Source: an uncultured Pseudomonadota bacterium (lineage in GTDB: Bacteria; Myxococcota_A; UBA796; SXON01). Taken from it: 46,603 nucleotides of DNA. A program made the position numbers and the translations under genes. The stretch lies in NCBI GenBank assembly GCA_903900265.1, contig CAIUMM010000063.1:1-46603 (forward strand), written 5' to 3'. Of the stretch, positions 17,901 through 24,916 are shown piece by piece (positions within the stretch are counted from its first letter, which is position 1; the number at the start of each line of letters is the position of its first letter). Below the pieces are notes generated by a model, which was given only the letters and a program-made list of their open reading frames with translations, searched no databases and had not been told where the DNA came from.

Positions 17901-18105
17901 CGAGCGCATCTTCAAAGGTGTCCGCTTCACCGCAGACTTTGTAGCCGAGCCTCCGCAGGCGCTGGCTGATGTCGAGCGCGATCAGCGCTTCATCTTCCAC
18001 CACGAGGACGCTCTGTTGACGATCCCCTGCGCCGAAGGTGGTGCTGTAGACCGACAGCGCGGGCCCAGACGGGGGGCCCGGAGGGATGGTACGGACAGTG
18101 GCCAT
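14899..18105 (-). CDS. REC-PAS-pseudokinase-REC-REC-EAL response protein
   Basis: This 1068-residue protein reads REC (32-150, Asp82), PAS (155-275), a DHp-like helix pair with His298 in GAGVAHDLNN, a degraded HATPase (about 360-505), REC (527-640, Asp579), REC (675-793, Asp724) and EAL (828-1060). The EAL keeps YEALMR (Glu848), VNLHP, VLEVTE, ALDDLGEGYAG, KLDMS, VAEGVET and LLQGY, so c-di-GMP hydrolysis is likely. The ATPase region aligns in place but lacks the motifs: the N-box Asn is replaced (NVAALASDKM), the DxGxG stretch reads DFVYSATNGS, and the G2 glycines are absent (TDSDSMFVTCRML). Autophosphorylation therefore looks impossible, while three receivers remain intact. It probably integrates phosphate from neighbouring kinases to set phosphodiesterase activity (inference). 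It starts at ATG 18105 without a clear ribosome site. Confidence 0.93.
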   Translation of the reverse strand: MATVRTIPPGPPSGPALSVYSTTFGAGDRQQSVLVVEDEALIALDISQRLRRLGYKVCGEADTFEDALALFRETAPDLVLLDISIRGSIDGIETARAICRERDVPVVFLTAFADDNTLRRAAEVSPYGYLLKPFDERTLAVTLRVALERHAADTRVRVLSAAMDSATVGISLLDARDRASRVVFSNAALIAMAGGPHENALRAPLTFLSDDPQSPVVQRLREAVETKTHAEGTVLGRRPTGEPLWLSVTVSPAPDRSGQVTHMLVFHQDITRERTAESSLAASQRLELAGRLGAGVAHDLNNVFGAIMTFTDLAGNGLDDPMRCALLGEVLAAAERGAAATRKFLDFAHHTEDSTEAVSDLSRVIGDARPMLVQMVGPHVRISLRVTPEPMLVPADPTAIEQILLNVAALASDKMPDGGSIFISTTCPDTPTARFEAGQYVKIDFVYSATNGSMERNLRQLALGAYTDSDSMFVTCRMLVERTGGTLSNHVDAAGMVVSIDLPVTSTLITPEAGHITGSASANAAGAWCLLVEDEPASRRAYARALEAVGFQVAQAASAEMAFRELETRGAAIRLVICDVVLPGLSGTAVLERAALLAPGAATLVITGSRNRNGLPPETTVLWKPFGADTLARRALDALPQVETPLAPLLYVEPLVQKAIGAIRNSTAEAADQPNVLVVDDDKMALAAISAVLETRRIHVIRAESGAEALALAAQNDIQLALVDVNLPDGDGVDLLASLRAGDALLPTIIITGDRSLETAQRSIRAKAGAYITKPFDRTQLIEEVERALAEGQLARLQRKFLLSKAGLSAQFVDFATTGADLDTAIAGLYMAYQPIVRAHDRSVFAYEALMRTHSEVLRDPSQLLAAAEALGRIPELGRAVRDRVATTLLQNPQCTEPIFVNLHPSELQSDLAAASEPLLPFASRVVLEVTERDQIGSEESLHDTLRALRSVGYQLALDDLGEGYAGLSWLIKLRPDIAKLDMSLVRDIDGSALKRELVSSLVGVGRRARTVIVAEGVETEAEAQVLTDLGCDLLQGYHFARPGLPFPKVQPLIPAAPKASGTRTVIH

Positions 18106-18192
18106 GGGTTGGTGTAGCCCGTGTGGATGTGTGCGGCCACGGGATATGAAGCCTCTTCACGCGTAGGGAATAAAGCCTGATATTCTAATGTT

Positions 18193-19653
18193 CTACGCGA
18201 CGTTCGGCGGTGGTGTGGCGTTGGAGCAGGTGAACCGGAGAACGGCGCCTTTCGGGCTCGTCGCGGTGAGTGTTCCGCGCAGCTGGCGCGCGAGCGACTG
18301 GATGATCTGCAGCCCGAGGCTGGACGATTTGCGGGGGTTGAAGCCTTCGGGCAGCCCCGGTCCGCGGTCCTCGACTTCGATGACGATCGAGCCATCTTGC
18401 CCGCCGACCGTGACACGAACGTCCCAGTCGTCGTCGGATGGGGGCGGATTTGCGCGGTCGACGGACCGCTTGGGGGTGCCATATTTGAACGCGTTGGTGA
18501 CGAGCTCGTTGAGGATCAGCCCCAGCGGGACTGCGAGATCGAGGATGACCCGGACATCGGTCGCGACCACCCTGACCCGCGCAGACGGCGCGAGCGCGGC
18601 GCGGAGGTAGTCGACGAGGCGGCTCGCGTAGGCGCCGAGGTCAATTCGGTCCAGGCTGGTGACGCCGTACATCTGCTCGTGAATCAGCGCCATCGAGATC
18701 ACGCGATGTGCGCTCTCCAAGAGCACCGAGCGCGCGGCCGAGTCGGACTGTTGGTCGGCCTGCAGCGTGAGCAGACTGGATACGATCTGTAGGTTGTTCT
18801 TTACGCGGTGGTGGATCTCCTTGAGCAGGGTCTCCTTCTCGGCGAGCGAGCGCTCGACGACCTGGTTGTGCGCGCGCTCCGCGGCGGCGAGGCGCTCCTC
18901 GGTGAGGTCAAACACCGACAGGATGGCGCGCGGCACGTGCGTGTGGGTCATGACGCGGCGCAGCTCGCAACGGAAATAGCCGCGGCCTCGCTCCGTGCCG
19001 AGCTCGGTCTCCCACACCAGCACGCTCTGGGTTTGCAGCAGCGTCGGCCAGTCCCGAAGGGGGTCGAGGATGAGTGTGTTGAGGTCGGACACATCGTGCA
19101 GCGCCGCGATCTTCAGGAACGCAGGGTTTCCGCTTACGAACTGGCCGTTCATCTCGTAGAGACCGATGGTCAGGCTGTAGTTGGACGCAAACGCCAGCAT
19201 CTCCTCCGCCGGCGGCTCGGGCTGGGCTTCGATCAGCAGCACCTTACGGCCGTCTTCCAACACAAAGATGTGGTGGGACTGCAAGAACCGGCGGGTGGTG
19301 CCGGCCGGGTTCAGCGTGACCCAGGTGGCAACGGCCTCGCCAGCGTCCACGCGGTCGAGGTAGTCGTTCAGTAGCGTATAGACCGCTTCGGACTGGGTGG
19401 ACGCGATGTCCCGCCGCTGCAGATCCGCTACCGAATCCGCGCGCCAAACCCGGAGACCGGTCACGTTCGCCCACAGGCATTGGCAGCGCTCCGCGTCGAA
19501 CACCCAGATCGGCGTGTCAATATAGTTCAACCCGGCAAGTTTGCGATCCATCGCGTCGAGGATCGCGCGGTCCGCGGGGTCCTCGCTGCGGTACGGGCGA
19601 GCGCTACGCCAATCGGGCACTTCGGCGCCCCCCGGTCCAAGCGGGCTGTTCAC
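18193..19653 (-). CDS. Sensor histidine kinase, PAS-PAS-HisKA_2-HATPase
   Basis: From GTG 19653 the protein has 486 residues: a PAS-like domain (about 40-145, beginning DTPIWVFDAERC), a second PAS-like domain (150-250), then HisKA_2 with EIHHRVKNNLQ (His281 or 282) and an HATPase with LNELVTNAFKYG, DRGPGLPEGF and SLGLQII. No REC and no membrane segment are present. An open frame continues upstream to 19881, but that part is an out-of-frame reading of the glutathione S-transferase gene. GTG 19653 overlaps the transferase stop as GTGA, which decides the start. The core is a close relative of the core of the 1548-residue kinase, so the two may compete for the same receivers. An 86-base gap separates it from the pseudokinase-EAL gene. 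Confidence 0.93.
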   Translation of the reverse strand: MNSPLGPGGAEVPDWRSARPYRSEDPADRAILDAMDRKLAGLNYIDTPIWVFDAERCQCLWANVTGLRVWRADSVADLQRRDIASTQSEAVYTLLNDYLDRVDAGEAVATWVTLNPAGTTRRFLQSHHIFVLEDGRKVLLIEAQPEPPAEEMLAFASNYSLTIGLYEMNGQFVSGNPAFLKIAALHDVSDLNTLILDPLRDWPTLLQTQSVLVWETELGTERGRGYFRCELRRVMTHTHVPRAILSVFDLTEERLAAAERAHNQVVERSLAEKETLLKEIHHRVKNNLQIVSSLLTLQADQQSDSAARSVLLESAHRVISMALIHEQMYGVTSLDRIDLGAYASRLVDYLRAALAPSARVRVVATDVRVILDLAVPLGLILNELVTNAFKYGTPKRSVDRANPPPSDDDWDVRVTVGGQDGSIVIEVEDRGPGLPEGFNPRKSSSLGLQIIQSLARQLRGTLTATSPKGAVLRFTCSNATPPPNVA

Positions 19654-20252
19654 TGCCGGATGCGGGCGGCACGTTCCCGATGGGTCTGCTCCCGCCAGGC
19701 GACCAACGCCGGAAAGGGGTGCAGGAGATCGGTGGGGATGCCGGTGAGGCTGCCGTTGGTGAGCTTGTCGAACCAGTGCACGAGCTTCAAGTCGGCGATG
19801 GTCAGCGTGTCTCCCACCAACCAGCCTTTTCCGTCGACCGCGAGGCTGCGCTCCAACAGGCGGCACCACTGGGGCAGCCACACGCGCACCAGCTCTTCAC
19901 GCAGCGCAACGCGGAGCGCCTCGTCGGGGGTACGAATGCTGCTGCTGACGCGGCCACCGAAGTCCTCCGCCGAGTCGAGCAGGGCCTCCACGCGCAGGGC
20001 CTCGCTGGGCGCTGTGGGCATCAACCCCGCGAGGCGTCCGACATAGCGAAGCAGGGTGTTGCTCTGGCCGATGACCGTGCCGTCTGCGAGCTCAAGCACC
20101 GGCAGCGAGTCGAACGGCAGCGCGCCGGCGTCTCGAAGGGCGCGGAACTCGGCGTGGCTCACTCGAGCGTCGGTGAACGCGATTCCCCCGATCCGGAGTG
20201 CGTCGCGGATGGCCTCGGCGCGCCCAGGAAAGTCGAAGTAGGTGAGCTTCAT
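19650..20252 (-). CDS. Glutathione S-transferase family protein
   Basis: The 200-residue protein has the GST fold: an N-terminal thioredoxin-like domain (1-80) with KLTYFDFPGRAEAIR, whose Tyr after the first strand is in the place of the catalytic Tyr of sigma-like GSTs, the cis-Pro LPVLEL, and the glutathione gamma-Glu contact GQSNTLLRY; then an all-helical domain (85-200) with WLVGDTLTIADL. It would conjugate glutathione or a similar thiol to electrophiles or isomerise substrates in the cytoplasm. It is the first gene of the minus-strand signalling run and overlaps the following kinase gene by 4 bases. That is unusual company for a GST and hints at redox or electrophile input (inference). 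Confidence 0.93.
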   Translation of the reverse strand: MKLTYFDFPGRAEAIRDALRIGGIAFTDARVSHAEFRALRDAGALPFDSLPVLELADGTVIGQSNTLLRYVGRLAGLMPTAPSEALRVEALLDSAEDFGGRVSSSIRTPDEALRVALREELVRVWLPQWCRLLERSLAVDGKGWLVGDTLTIADLKLVHWFDKLTNGSLTGIPTDLLHPFPALVAWREQTHRERAARIRQ

Positions 20253-20297
20253 CCCCCTGCGTTAGTGAGTGTAGGGTCGGATGTCAACCGTCACGTT

Positions 20298-20312
20298 GCA
20301 TCCGTCGGATGC
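20298..20312. promoter_or_regulatory. Perfect palindrome, candidate operator in a divergent intergenic region
   Basis: GCATCCG-T-CGGATGC is a perfect 7-1-7 inverted repeat between the GST/kinase run (minus) and the HDOD-GGDEF gene (plus). A further half-site GTCGGATG lies at 20276-20283. The site fits a dimeric regulator controlling one or both directions; the regulator is unknown. Confidence 0.5.
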
Positions 20313-20384
20313 CCGGCTCGAATCCCCGGCGATGCGAAATCTCCTGCTTCGGTTTTGCGGCTCATCGGATAAGGTACGGGCGCC

Positions 20385-20405
20385 GGAGCCTGGAGCCTGG
20401 AGCCT
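20385..20405 (+). repeat. Three tandem copies of GGAGCCT containing the ribosome binding site
   Basis: GGAGCCT is repeated exactly three times and ends two bases before ATG 20407. Each copy carries GGAG. Copy three is 4 bases and copy two 11 bases from the start, so gain or loss of a copy by slippage could change translation. Confidence 0.8.
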
Positions 20406-20406
20406 G

Positions 20407-21954
20407 ATGCCGATCGTCGATGCCATCGCCCCTCTGCAACCGAGGGATCTTCCATCTCCTCCTGCGGTGATGCTGCAGGTCATTCACATGGCGGCGGACC
20501 CGAACGTCGGTATGGAGCGGCTCGCGCAGGTCGCGGGCACCGATCAGGCTTTTGCGGCCGAGCTGATCCGCATCGCAAACTCGCCGTTCTACGGCGCGCA
20601 GGCGCAGGTCGCGACGACCTCGCGGGCGATGATGATGATGGGGCTGCGGTACGTGCGCAACCTCGCGATCACGTTCTCCGCGCGGGAGGTGATGCGCAGC
20701 TCTGGCTTTGGGGCGGACGTCCTCGCGGATTTTTGGGAGGAGGGTCTGCGCCGCGGCGCGGCCGCCAAGCGCCTCGCGACGCTCACCCGAAAAGCCGATC
20801 CCGATGAGGCGTTCACCCTCGGGCTGCTGCTGGATTTTGGCCTTTTGGCGTTGTTCCGGGCGCATCCGCACCAGGTCACGCAGTGGTCGAGTCTGCGGCC
20901 GCTGTCGCCGACCGCTCGGCGTGCACGTGAACTCGAGCTCTTCGGGACGACCCATGATGAAGCCGGCAAATCCCTCGCGACGCGCTGGGGGCTCCCCCCG
21001 GTGCTGGCGGGCGCCATCGGCATGCACCATCAGGAGGCGCCGGCCAACGCCTCGCAGATGGCGGGGCTCGCTGCGGTAGGGCGCGGGGCCGACGAGCTCG
21101 CGGCGCTGATCTCCTCGCCGGATCCGCGGGGATCCCTGGTAATTGTGCAGGACATCCTGCGCCGGACGCTCAACATCGACGCCGAGACCTGCGAGTCCGT
21201 GGTCGAGGGCATCTCTAAGGACACGGAGGACGCCGCCGCGGCGCTCGGCTTGCCGGTGCGCAAGCAGGCCGAGTGGAGCCAGCTGCAAGCCAGCGCGGAT
21301 CAAGCGATCGCCGAGCTGAACGGCGTGTACGACAACGCGATGTCCCGCTTGGAGACCGTGCTGCACGACACCCAGCAGCGCGCCGCCAAGCTCGAGGCGA
21401 ACAACGTGCATCTCAGCGAGCTCGCCTACCACGATCCGCTGACCGGGCTCGCGAATCGGCGCCGCTACATGCAGTGCCTGCGCGAAGAGATGAAGGGCCT
21501 CGTCGGGCAGCCCGGCGCGCTCTCCTTGGTGTTGCTGGATCTGGACCACTTCAAGCTCGTCAATGACACCTACGGTCACGTGTTCGGCGACACCGTGCTG
21601 CAGGCGGTGGCGCTGGTGATGCGCGAAGGCTGTCGCGGCGGAGACCTGAAGGCGCGCGTGGGCGGCGAGGAGATGGCGCTGGTGCTGCCGTGCACGACCG
21701 AGGCCGAAGGCCGGAGGCTCACCGAGCGCATCCGCGAGATGGTCGCCGCGCGGGAGATCCGCCGCGGCGCGCAGCCGGTGCGCATCACCGCGTCGTTCGG
21801 CGGCTGCACCATCCAAGGGCCGCTCGCGTCCTCCGCCGCGCACGTGGACGAGCTGATCGAGACGCTGATCGAAGAGGCGGATCGCCAGCTTTATATCGCC
21901 AAGCAGGGCGGCCGGAACCGGGTGGCCTGGTCGCGGCTGGGCGGCGGGTCTTGA
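20407..21954 (+). CDS. HDOD-GGDEF diguanylate cyclase
   Basis: From ATG 20407 the protein has 515 residues. Residues 15-215 are an HDOD domain (LPSPPAVMLQVIHMA, LIRIANSPFYG, FTLGLLLDFGLLAL and GLPPVLAGAIGMHH), a non-catalytic HD relative used as a signalling module. A helical connector (285-335) leads into GGDEF (340-508) with DPLTGLANRR and DLDHFKLVNDTYGH. The active loop reads GGEEM (419-423) in place of GGEEF, and the RGGD inhibitory site (410-413) is in place. Met for Phe is a mild change, so cyclase activity is likely. An open frame runs back to ATG 20281, but the extra stretch covers the palindrome and the GGAGCCT repeats and lacks homology, so I prefer 20407. The stop overlaps the next gene start (TGATG). 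Confidence 0.92.
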   Translation: MPIVDAIAPLQPRDLPSPPAVMLQVIHMAADPNVGMERLAQVAGTDQAFAAELIRIANSPFYGAQAQVATTSRAMMMMGLRYVRNLAITFSAREVMRSSGFGADVLADFWEEGLRRGAAAKRLATLTRKADPDEAFTLGLLLDFGLLALFRAHPHQVTQWSSLRPLSPTARRARELELFGTTHDEAGKSLATRWGLPPVLAGAIGMHHQEAPANASQMAGLAAVGRGADELAALISSPDPRGSLVIVQDILRRTLNIDAETCESVVEGISKDTEDAAAALGLPVRKQAEWSQLQASADQAIAELNGVYDNAMSRLETVLHDTQQRAAKLEANNVHLSELAYHDPLTGLANRRRYMQCLREEMKGLVGQPGALSLVLLDLDHFKLVNDTYGHVFGDTVLQAVALVMREGCRGGDLKARVGGEEMALVLPCTTEAEGRRLTERIREMVAAREIRRGAQPVRITASFGGCTIQGPLASSAAHVDELIETLIEEADRQLYIAKQGGRNRVAWSRLGGGS

Positions 21955-23162
21955 TGCTCTGGGCGGCGACGTGGGCGCTCGCGTGTCGAACGCCCGCTCC
22001 CGTGACCGTCTCTCCTGAGGACAGCGGTCCGGAGGACACTTCGGGCGGGAGCGCGGATTCGGGGGACTCGCGGGACAGCGGGGACACCGCGGCCCCCGAC
22101 ACCGAGGACAGCGGGGACACCGCGGCCCCCGACACCGAGGACAGCGTGGACACCGGCGAGGGCTACGTCGGCTCCAAGGCGCTGTGCGTGATCACACAGG
22201 CCGAGGATATTTACGCAAATGGCACCATCAACCGTGGGTATCGCTCCCAAGTCGACGACCACGGAAACCTGCTGCTCAAAGAGTACCTCGACGCATCGCT
22301 GACGGCGTCCACGCGCGTAGAGTATGGCTACGACGCCGCGGATCACGTGGTCGAGGAGCTTGGCGACCTCGAGGCGGACGGCATCGTCGACATCGTTCAA
22401 ACCTGGACCTACGACACCGGCGGCAACGTGCTGACCCAGGTGGTTGAACACGGCAGCGCCCGCTATGACTACGCGTGGGCCTACACCTACGACGCCGACG
22501 GGCACGTGCTGACCGCGTCCTATGACGGGTACGGCGACGAGACCGACGGCATCCCCGACGTCGACACGGTCTACGCCTACGACAGCGCGGGGAACCTGCT
22601 CTCCGAGCAGGCCGACTACGGCGCTGACGGCACCGTGGAGCTGACGATCACCCGCAGCTACGACGCCGCGGGGAACCTGCTCTCTGAGGCGTGGGACTAC
22701 GAGGGGTTCTACGATTCGTGGGGCACGCCGTACGCCGACTACGACTACGCGTACACCTACGACGCTGCTGGCAACCTGCTCACCTATGCCTACGACTACG
22801 GCTCCGACGGCGCGGCGTCGGTCTGGACCTGCACCTACGACGCCTCCGGGAACATGCTCACTCGCGTGACCGACTACGGCGACGATGGCGTGATCGACGG
22901 CACCCTCGCTTGGACCTACGACGCCGATGGCCACGTGCTCACCGAGAGCACGCTGGACGACGGTGTGTGGCTCCCCAGCCGCACCTACAGCTACGACGCC
23001 GACGGGCACGTGCTCGACGAGCAGGTGTACCGCTCCGGCGTGCTGTCTTGGTACCAGCTCTCGACCTACGACGCCGCCGGGGATCTCGAGCAGGTGATCG
23101 AATACGACGCCAGCGGCGACGCCGACTACGCCACGTACTACAGCTACGCGTGCGAGGCCTGA
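21954..23162 (+). CDS. YD-repeat (RHS-like) lipoprotein
   Basis: The 402-residue protein begins with a very short export signal ending ALAC (Cys11 as lipid site), followed by an Asp/Ser/Thr/Glu-rich linker (about 18-65). The rest is a series of YD repeats of the kind TYDAAGNLL or SYDADGHVL, roughly every 20-25 residues with a DYGxDG insert between. This is the carbohydrate-binding beta-repeat seen in RHS and teneurin proteins. There is no RHS core motif and no C-terminal toxin domain; it ends with SYACEA. It is expected to sit on the outer membrane. ATG 21954 overlaps the HDOD-GGDEF stop by one base, which links a c-di-GMP enzyme to a surface protein in one transcript. Confidence 0.88.
   Translation: MLWAATWALACRTPAPVTVSPEDSGPEDTSGGSADSGDSRDSGDTAAPDTEDSGDTAAPDTEDSVDTGEGYVGSKALCVITQAEDIYANGTINRGYRSQVDDHGNLLLKEYLDASLTASTRVEYGYDAADHVVEELGDLEADGIVDIVQTWTYDTGGNVLTQVVEHGSARYDYAWAYTYDADGHVLTASYDGYGDETDGIPDVDTVYAYDSAGNLLSEQADYGADGTVELTITRSYDAAGNLLSEAWDYEGFYDSWGTPYADYDYAYTYDAAGNLLTYAYDYGSDGAASVWTCTYDASGNMLTRVTDYGDDGVIDGTLAWTYDADGHVLTESTLDDGVWLPSRTYSYDADGHVLDEQVYRSGVLSWYQLSTYDAAGDLEQVIEYDASGDADYATYYSYACEA
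22074..22139 (+). repeat. Two perfect 33-bp tandem copies in the lipoprotein linker
   Basis: The unit starts GACAGCGGGGACACCGCG and occurs twice back to back, encoding DSGDTAAPDTE twice. The perfect identity points to recent duplication by slippage. It changes only linker length, in steps of 11 residues. Confidence 0.9.
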
Positions 23163-23182
23163 GAACCCCCGTTGGGCGCTCG

Positions 23183-23201
23183 CCGCAGGGTTGCTGCGGC
23201 T
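23183..23201 (+). terminator. Hairpin after the YD-repeat gene
   Basis: GCCGCAG and CTGCGGC form a 7-bp GC stem with loop GGTTG, 21 bases after the stop. There is no T-run. It lies in the 144-base gap between convergent genes, where a wider 10-bp inverted pair (CCGTTGGGCG at 23170-23179 and CGCCCAACGG at 23246-23255) also occurs. Confidence 0.45.
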
Positions 23202-23306
23202 GATCGGGCGGGTGTGGTCGCGGGTGTCCGCGTGGTCGGGGCGGACGCCCAACGGCGCGGGTCGGGCGACCGCACATCGGCCTGCCCTGTCCCGCGTCGC
23301 GCTCGT

Positions 23307-24884
23307 TCAGTCGTCCCGGCCCGCCGAGAGCGGCTTGAGCAAGGGCGTTGCGAGGAGGACGAGCACGCCGATGCCGATGGACGAAACTACGAACAGGAAG
23401 AAGAAGTCTGCCTGTCCGCCGAAGTGCCACGGTAGGGCGATTTCGCCCTTCTCGATGGCTTCCACCTTCGACGCCACGATGCCGCCGCCGAGGTTGGCGA
23501 TGAAGCTGGAGATGAACCAGATGCCCATCAGCAGCGACATGAACTTGACCGGCGCCACCTTGGTGACGTAGGAGAGGCCCGTCGGCGAGATGAACAGCTC
23601 GCCTACGGTGTGCACAAAGTACATGCCAACCACGAACATCATGCTTGCTTTGGCGCCTTCGGTGGCGGTCACCGCGCCCGCGAGCGTCATGAGCACGTAG
23701 CCCGCGCCGACGAGGATCAACGCGATGCCGATCTTGGCGGGCTGGGAGGGGTTCCAACCCCGCTTGCCAAGCTGCGTCCACAACCACCCGAACACCGGGG
23801 AGAGCACGATGACGAAGGCGGAGTTTATCGACTGGAACCAGGTGGTGGGTACCACAAAGCTGCCGATCTGCCGGTCGGTATAGCGGTCGGTGAACAGGTT
23901 GACCGAGGATCCGGCCTGCTCGAACGCGATCCAGAACACGGCGTTGAAAAGCATGAACAGGAAGATGGACGTGACCGGGCCGCGCTCTTCTTTGGGTTGG
24001 TCGACTACGAACCAGATCGCGAGGAGCAAGGTGGCAACACCGCCGATCGCGGTGACCGTGGGGGTCATCAAGTTACCGATGAAGCTCATCACGCCGTAGT
24101 GGTAGCAAACGGCGAAGACAACCGACAACACCGTGCCACCGACGAGGAACAAGGGCGCCTTCGCGGCCAAGGACTCGTCCCGCGCGAGGCCTACGTGGGA
24201 GAGGTAGCGGGGGCGACCCCAGAGGTAGCAGAGCAGTCCGGCGATCATGCCGACCGCGGCGGAGCCGAAGCCCCAATGCCAGCCGACGCGCTCCCCGAGG
24301 GTGCCGCACGTGAAGGCGCAGATGAACGCGCCGACGTTGATGCCCATGTAGAAGATCGAGAAAGCGCCGTCGCGCCGGGGATCGTGCTCGGGGTAGAGCT
24401 GTCCGACCATGACCGAGACCGAGGGCTTGAAGTGCCCGGTTCCAATCACGATCATCGCCAAGCCGCCCATGAACACCGAGAGCCCGAGCGGTGACTCGGC
24501 CATCGCGCCGAGCCCAGAGACCCCAAGCACGATGTGGCCGACGGCGATCAGGATGCCGCCCACCACCATCGAGCGGTGAGTGCCGATGAGCTTGTCGGCG
24601 ATGATTCCGCCGAAAAGCGGCAACAGGTATGCGAGTCCAGTGTACCAGCCGTAGAGCACGGCGCCGTCCCCGTCGCTCCAGCCACGACCGGGGTTGAACC
24701 CGGCGCTGCGACCGTCCGGCAGGTCTACCATCCCGGCGAGCGGGGTCGTCAGGTAGAGGACCAGCAGCCCGCGCATGCCGTAGTACGAAAATCGCTCCCA
24801 CATCTCCACAAGAAAGAGCAGGAACAACCCGCGTGGGTGACCGAAAAGTGTGGGTTCTGCATCAGCGGGGACAGCAACGGACAC
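23307..24884 (-). CDS. POT/PTR2-family proton-coupled oligopeptide transporter
   Basis: The 525-residue inner-membrane protein has about 12-14 hydrophobic segments. The first carries the family motif EMWERFSYYGMRGLLVLYL, the ExxER proton-coupling signature. FSIFYMGINVGAF is the second PTR2 signature, and GGIIADKLIGTHR follows the second helix as expected. Such carriers import di- and tripeptides with protons. The start is GTG 24884, with AGGAG about 6 bases upstream. It is divergent, across 32 bases, from the glycoside hydrolase gene. No neighbouring peptidase is visible, though peptide uptake suits a predatory or scavenging life (inference). Confidence 0.95.
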   Translation of the reverse strand: MSVAVPADAEPTLFGHPRGLFLLFLVEMWERFSYYGMRGLLVLYLTTPLAGMVDLPDGRSAGFNPGRGWSDGDGAVLYGWYTGLAYLLPLFGGIIADKLIGTHRSMVVGGILIAVGHIVLGVSGLGAMAESPLGLSVFMGGLAMIVIGTGHFKPSVSVMVGQLYPEHDPRRDGAFSIFYMGINVGAFICAFTCGTLGERVGWHWGFGSAAVGMIAGLLCYLWGRPRYLSHVGLARDESLAAKAPLFLVGGTVLSVVFAVCYHYGVMSFIGNLMTPTVTAIGGVATLLLAIWFVVDQPKEERGPVTSIFLFMLFNAVFWIAFEQAGSSVNLFTDRYTDRQIGSFVVPTTWFQSINSAFVIVLSPVFGWLWTQLGKRGWNPSQPAKIGIALILVGAGYVLMTLAGAVTATEGAKASMMFVVGMYFVHTVGELFISPTGLSYVTKVAPVKFMSLLMGIWFISSFIANLGGGIVASKVEAIEKGEIALPWHFGGQADFFFLFVVSSIGIGVLVLLATPLLKPLSAGRDD

Positions 24885-24916
24885 GGGGGCTCCTAATGGC
24901 GACGTGAGGGTATCAC

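Noticed and set aside
19654..19881. Upstream extension of the HisKA_2 kinase gene
   Set aside because: It reads the glutathione S-transferase gene in the wrong frame (Arg/His/Pro-rich); the GTGA overlap gives a better start.
20281..20406. Upstream extension of the HDOD-GGDEF gene to ATG 20281
   Set aside because: The region holds a palindrome and tandem ribosome-site repeats and shows no HDOD homology; translation of the repeats gives a low-complexity stretch.
21954..23162. RHS toxin
   Set aside because: Only YD repeats are present; there is no RHS core sequence, no protease motif and no C-terminal toxin domain.
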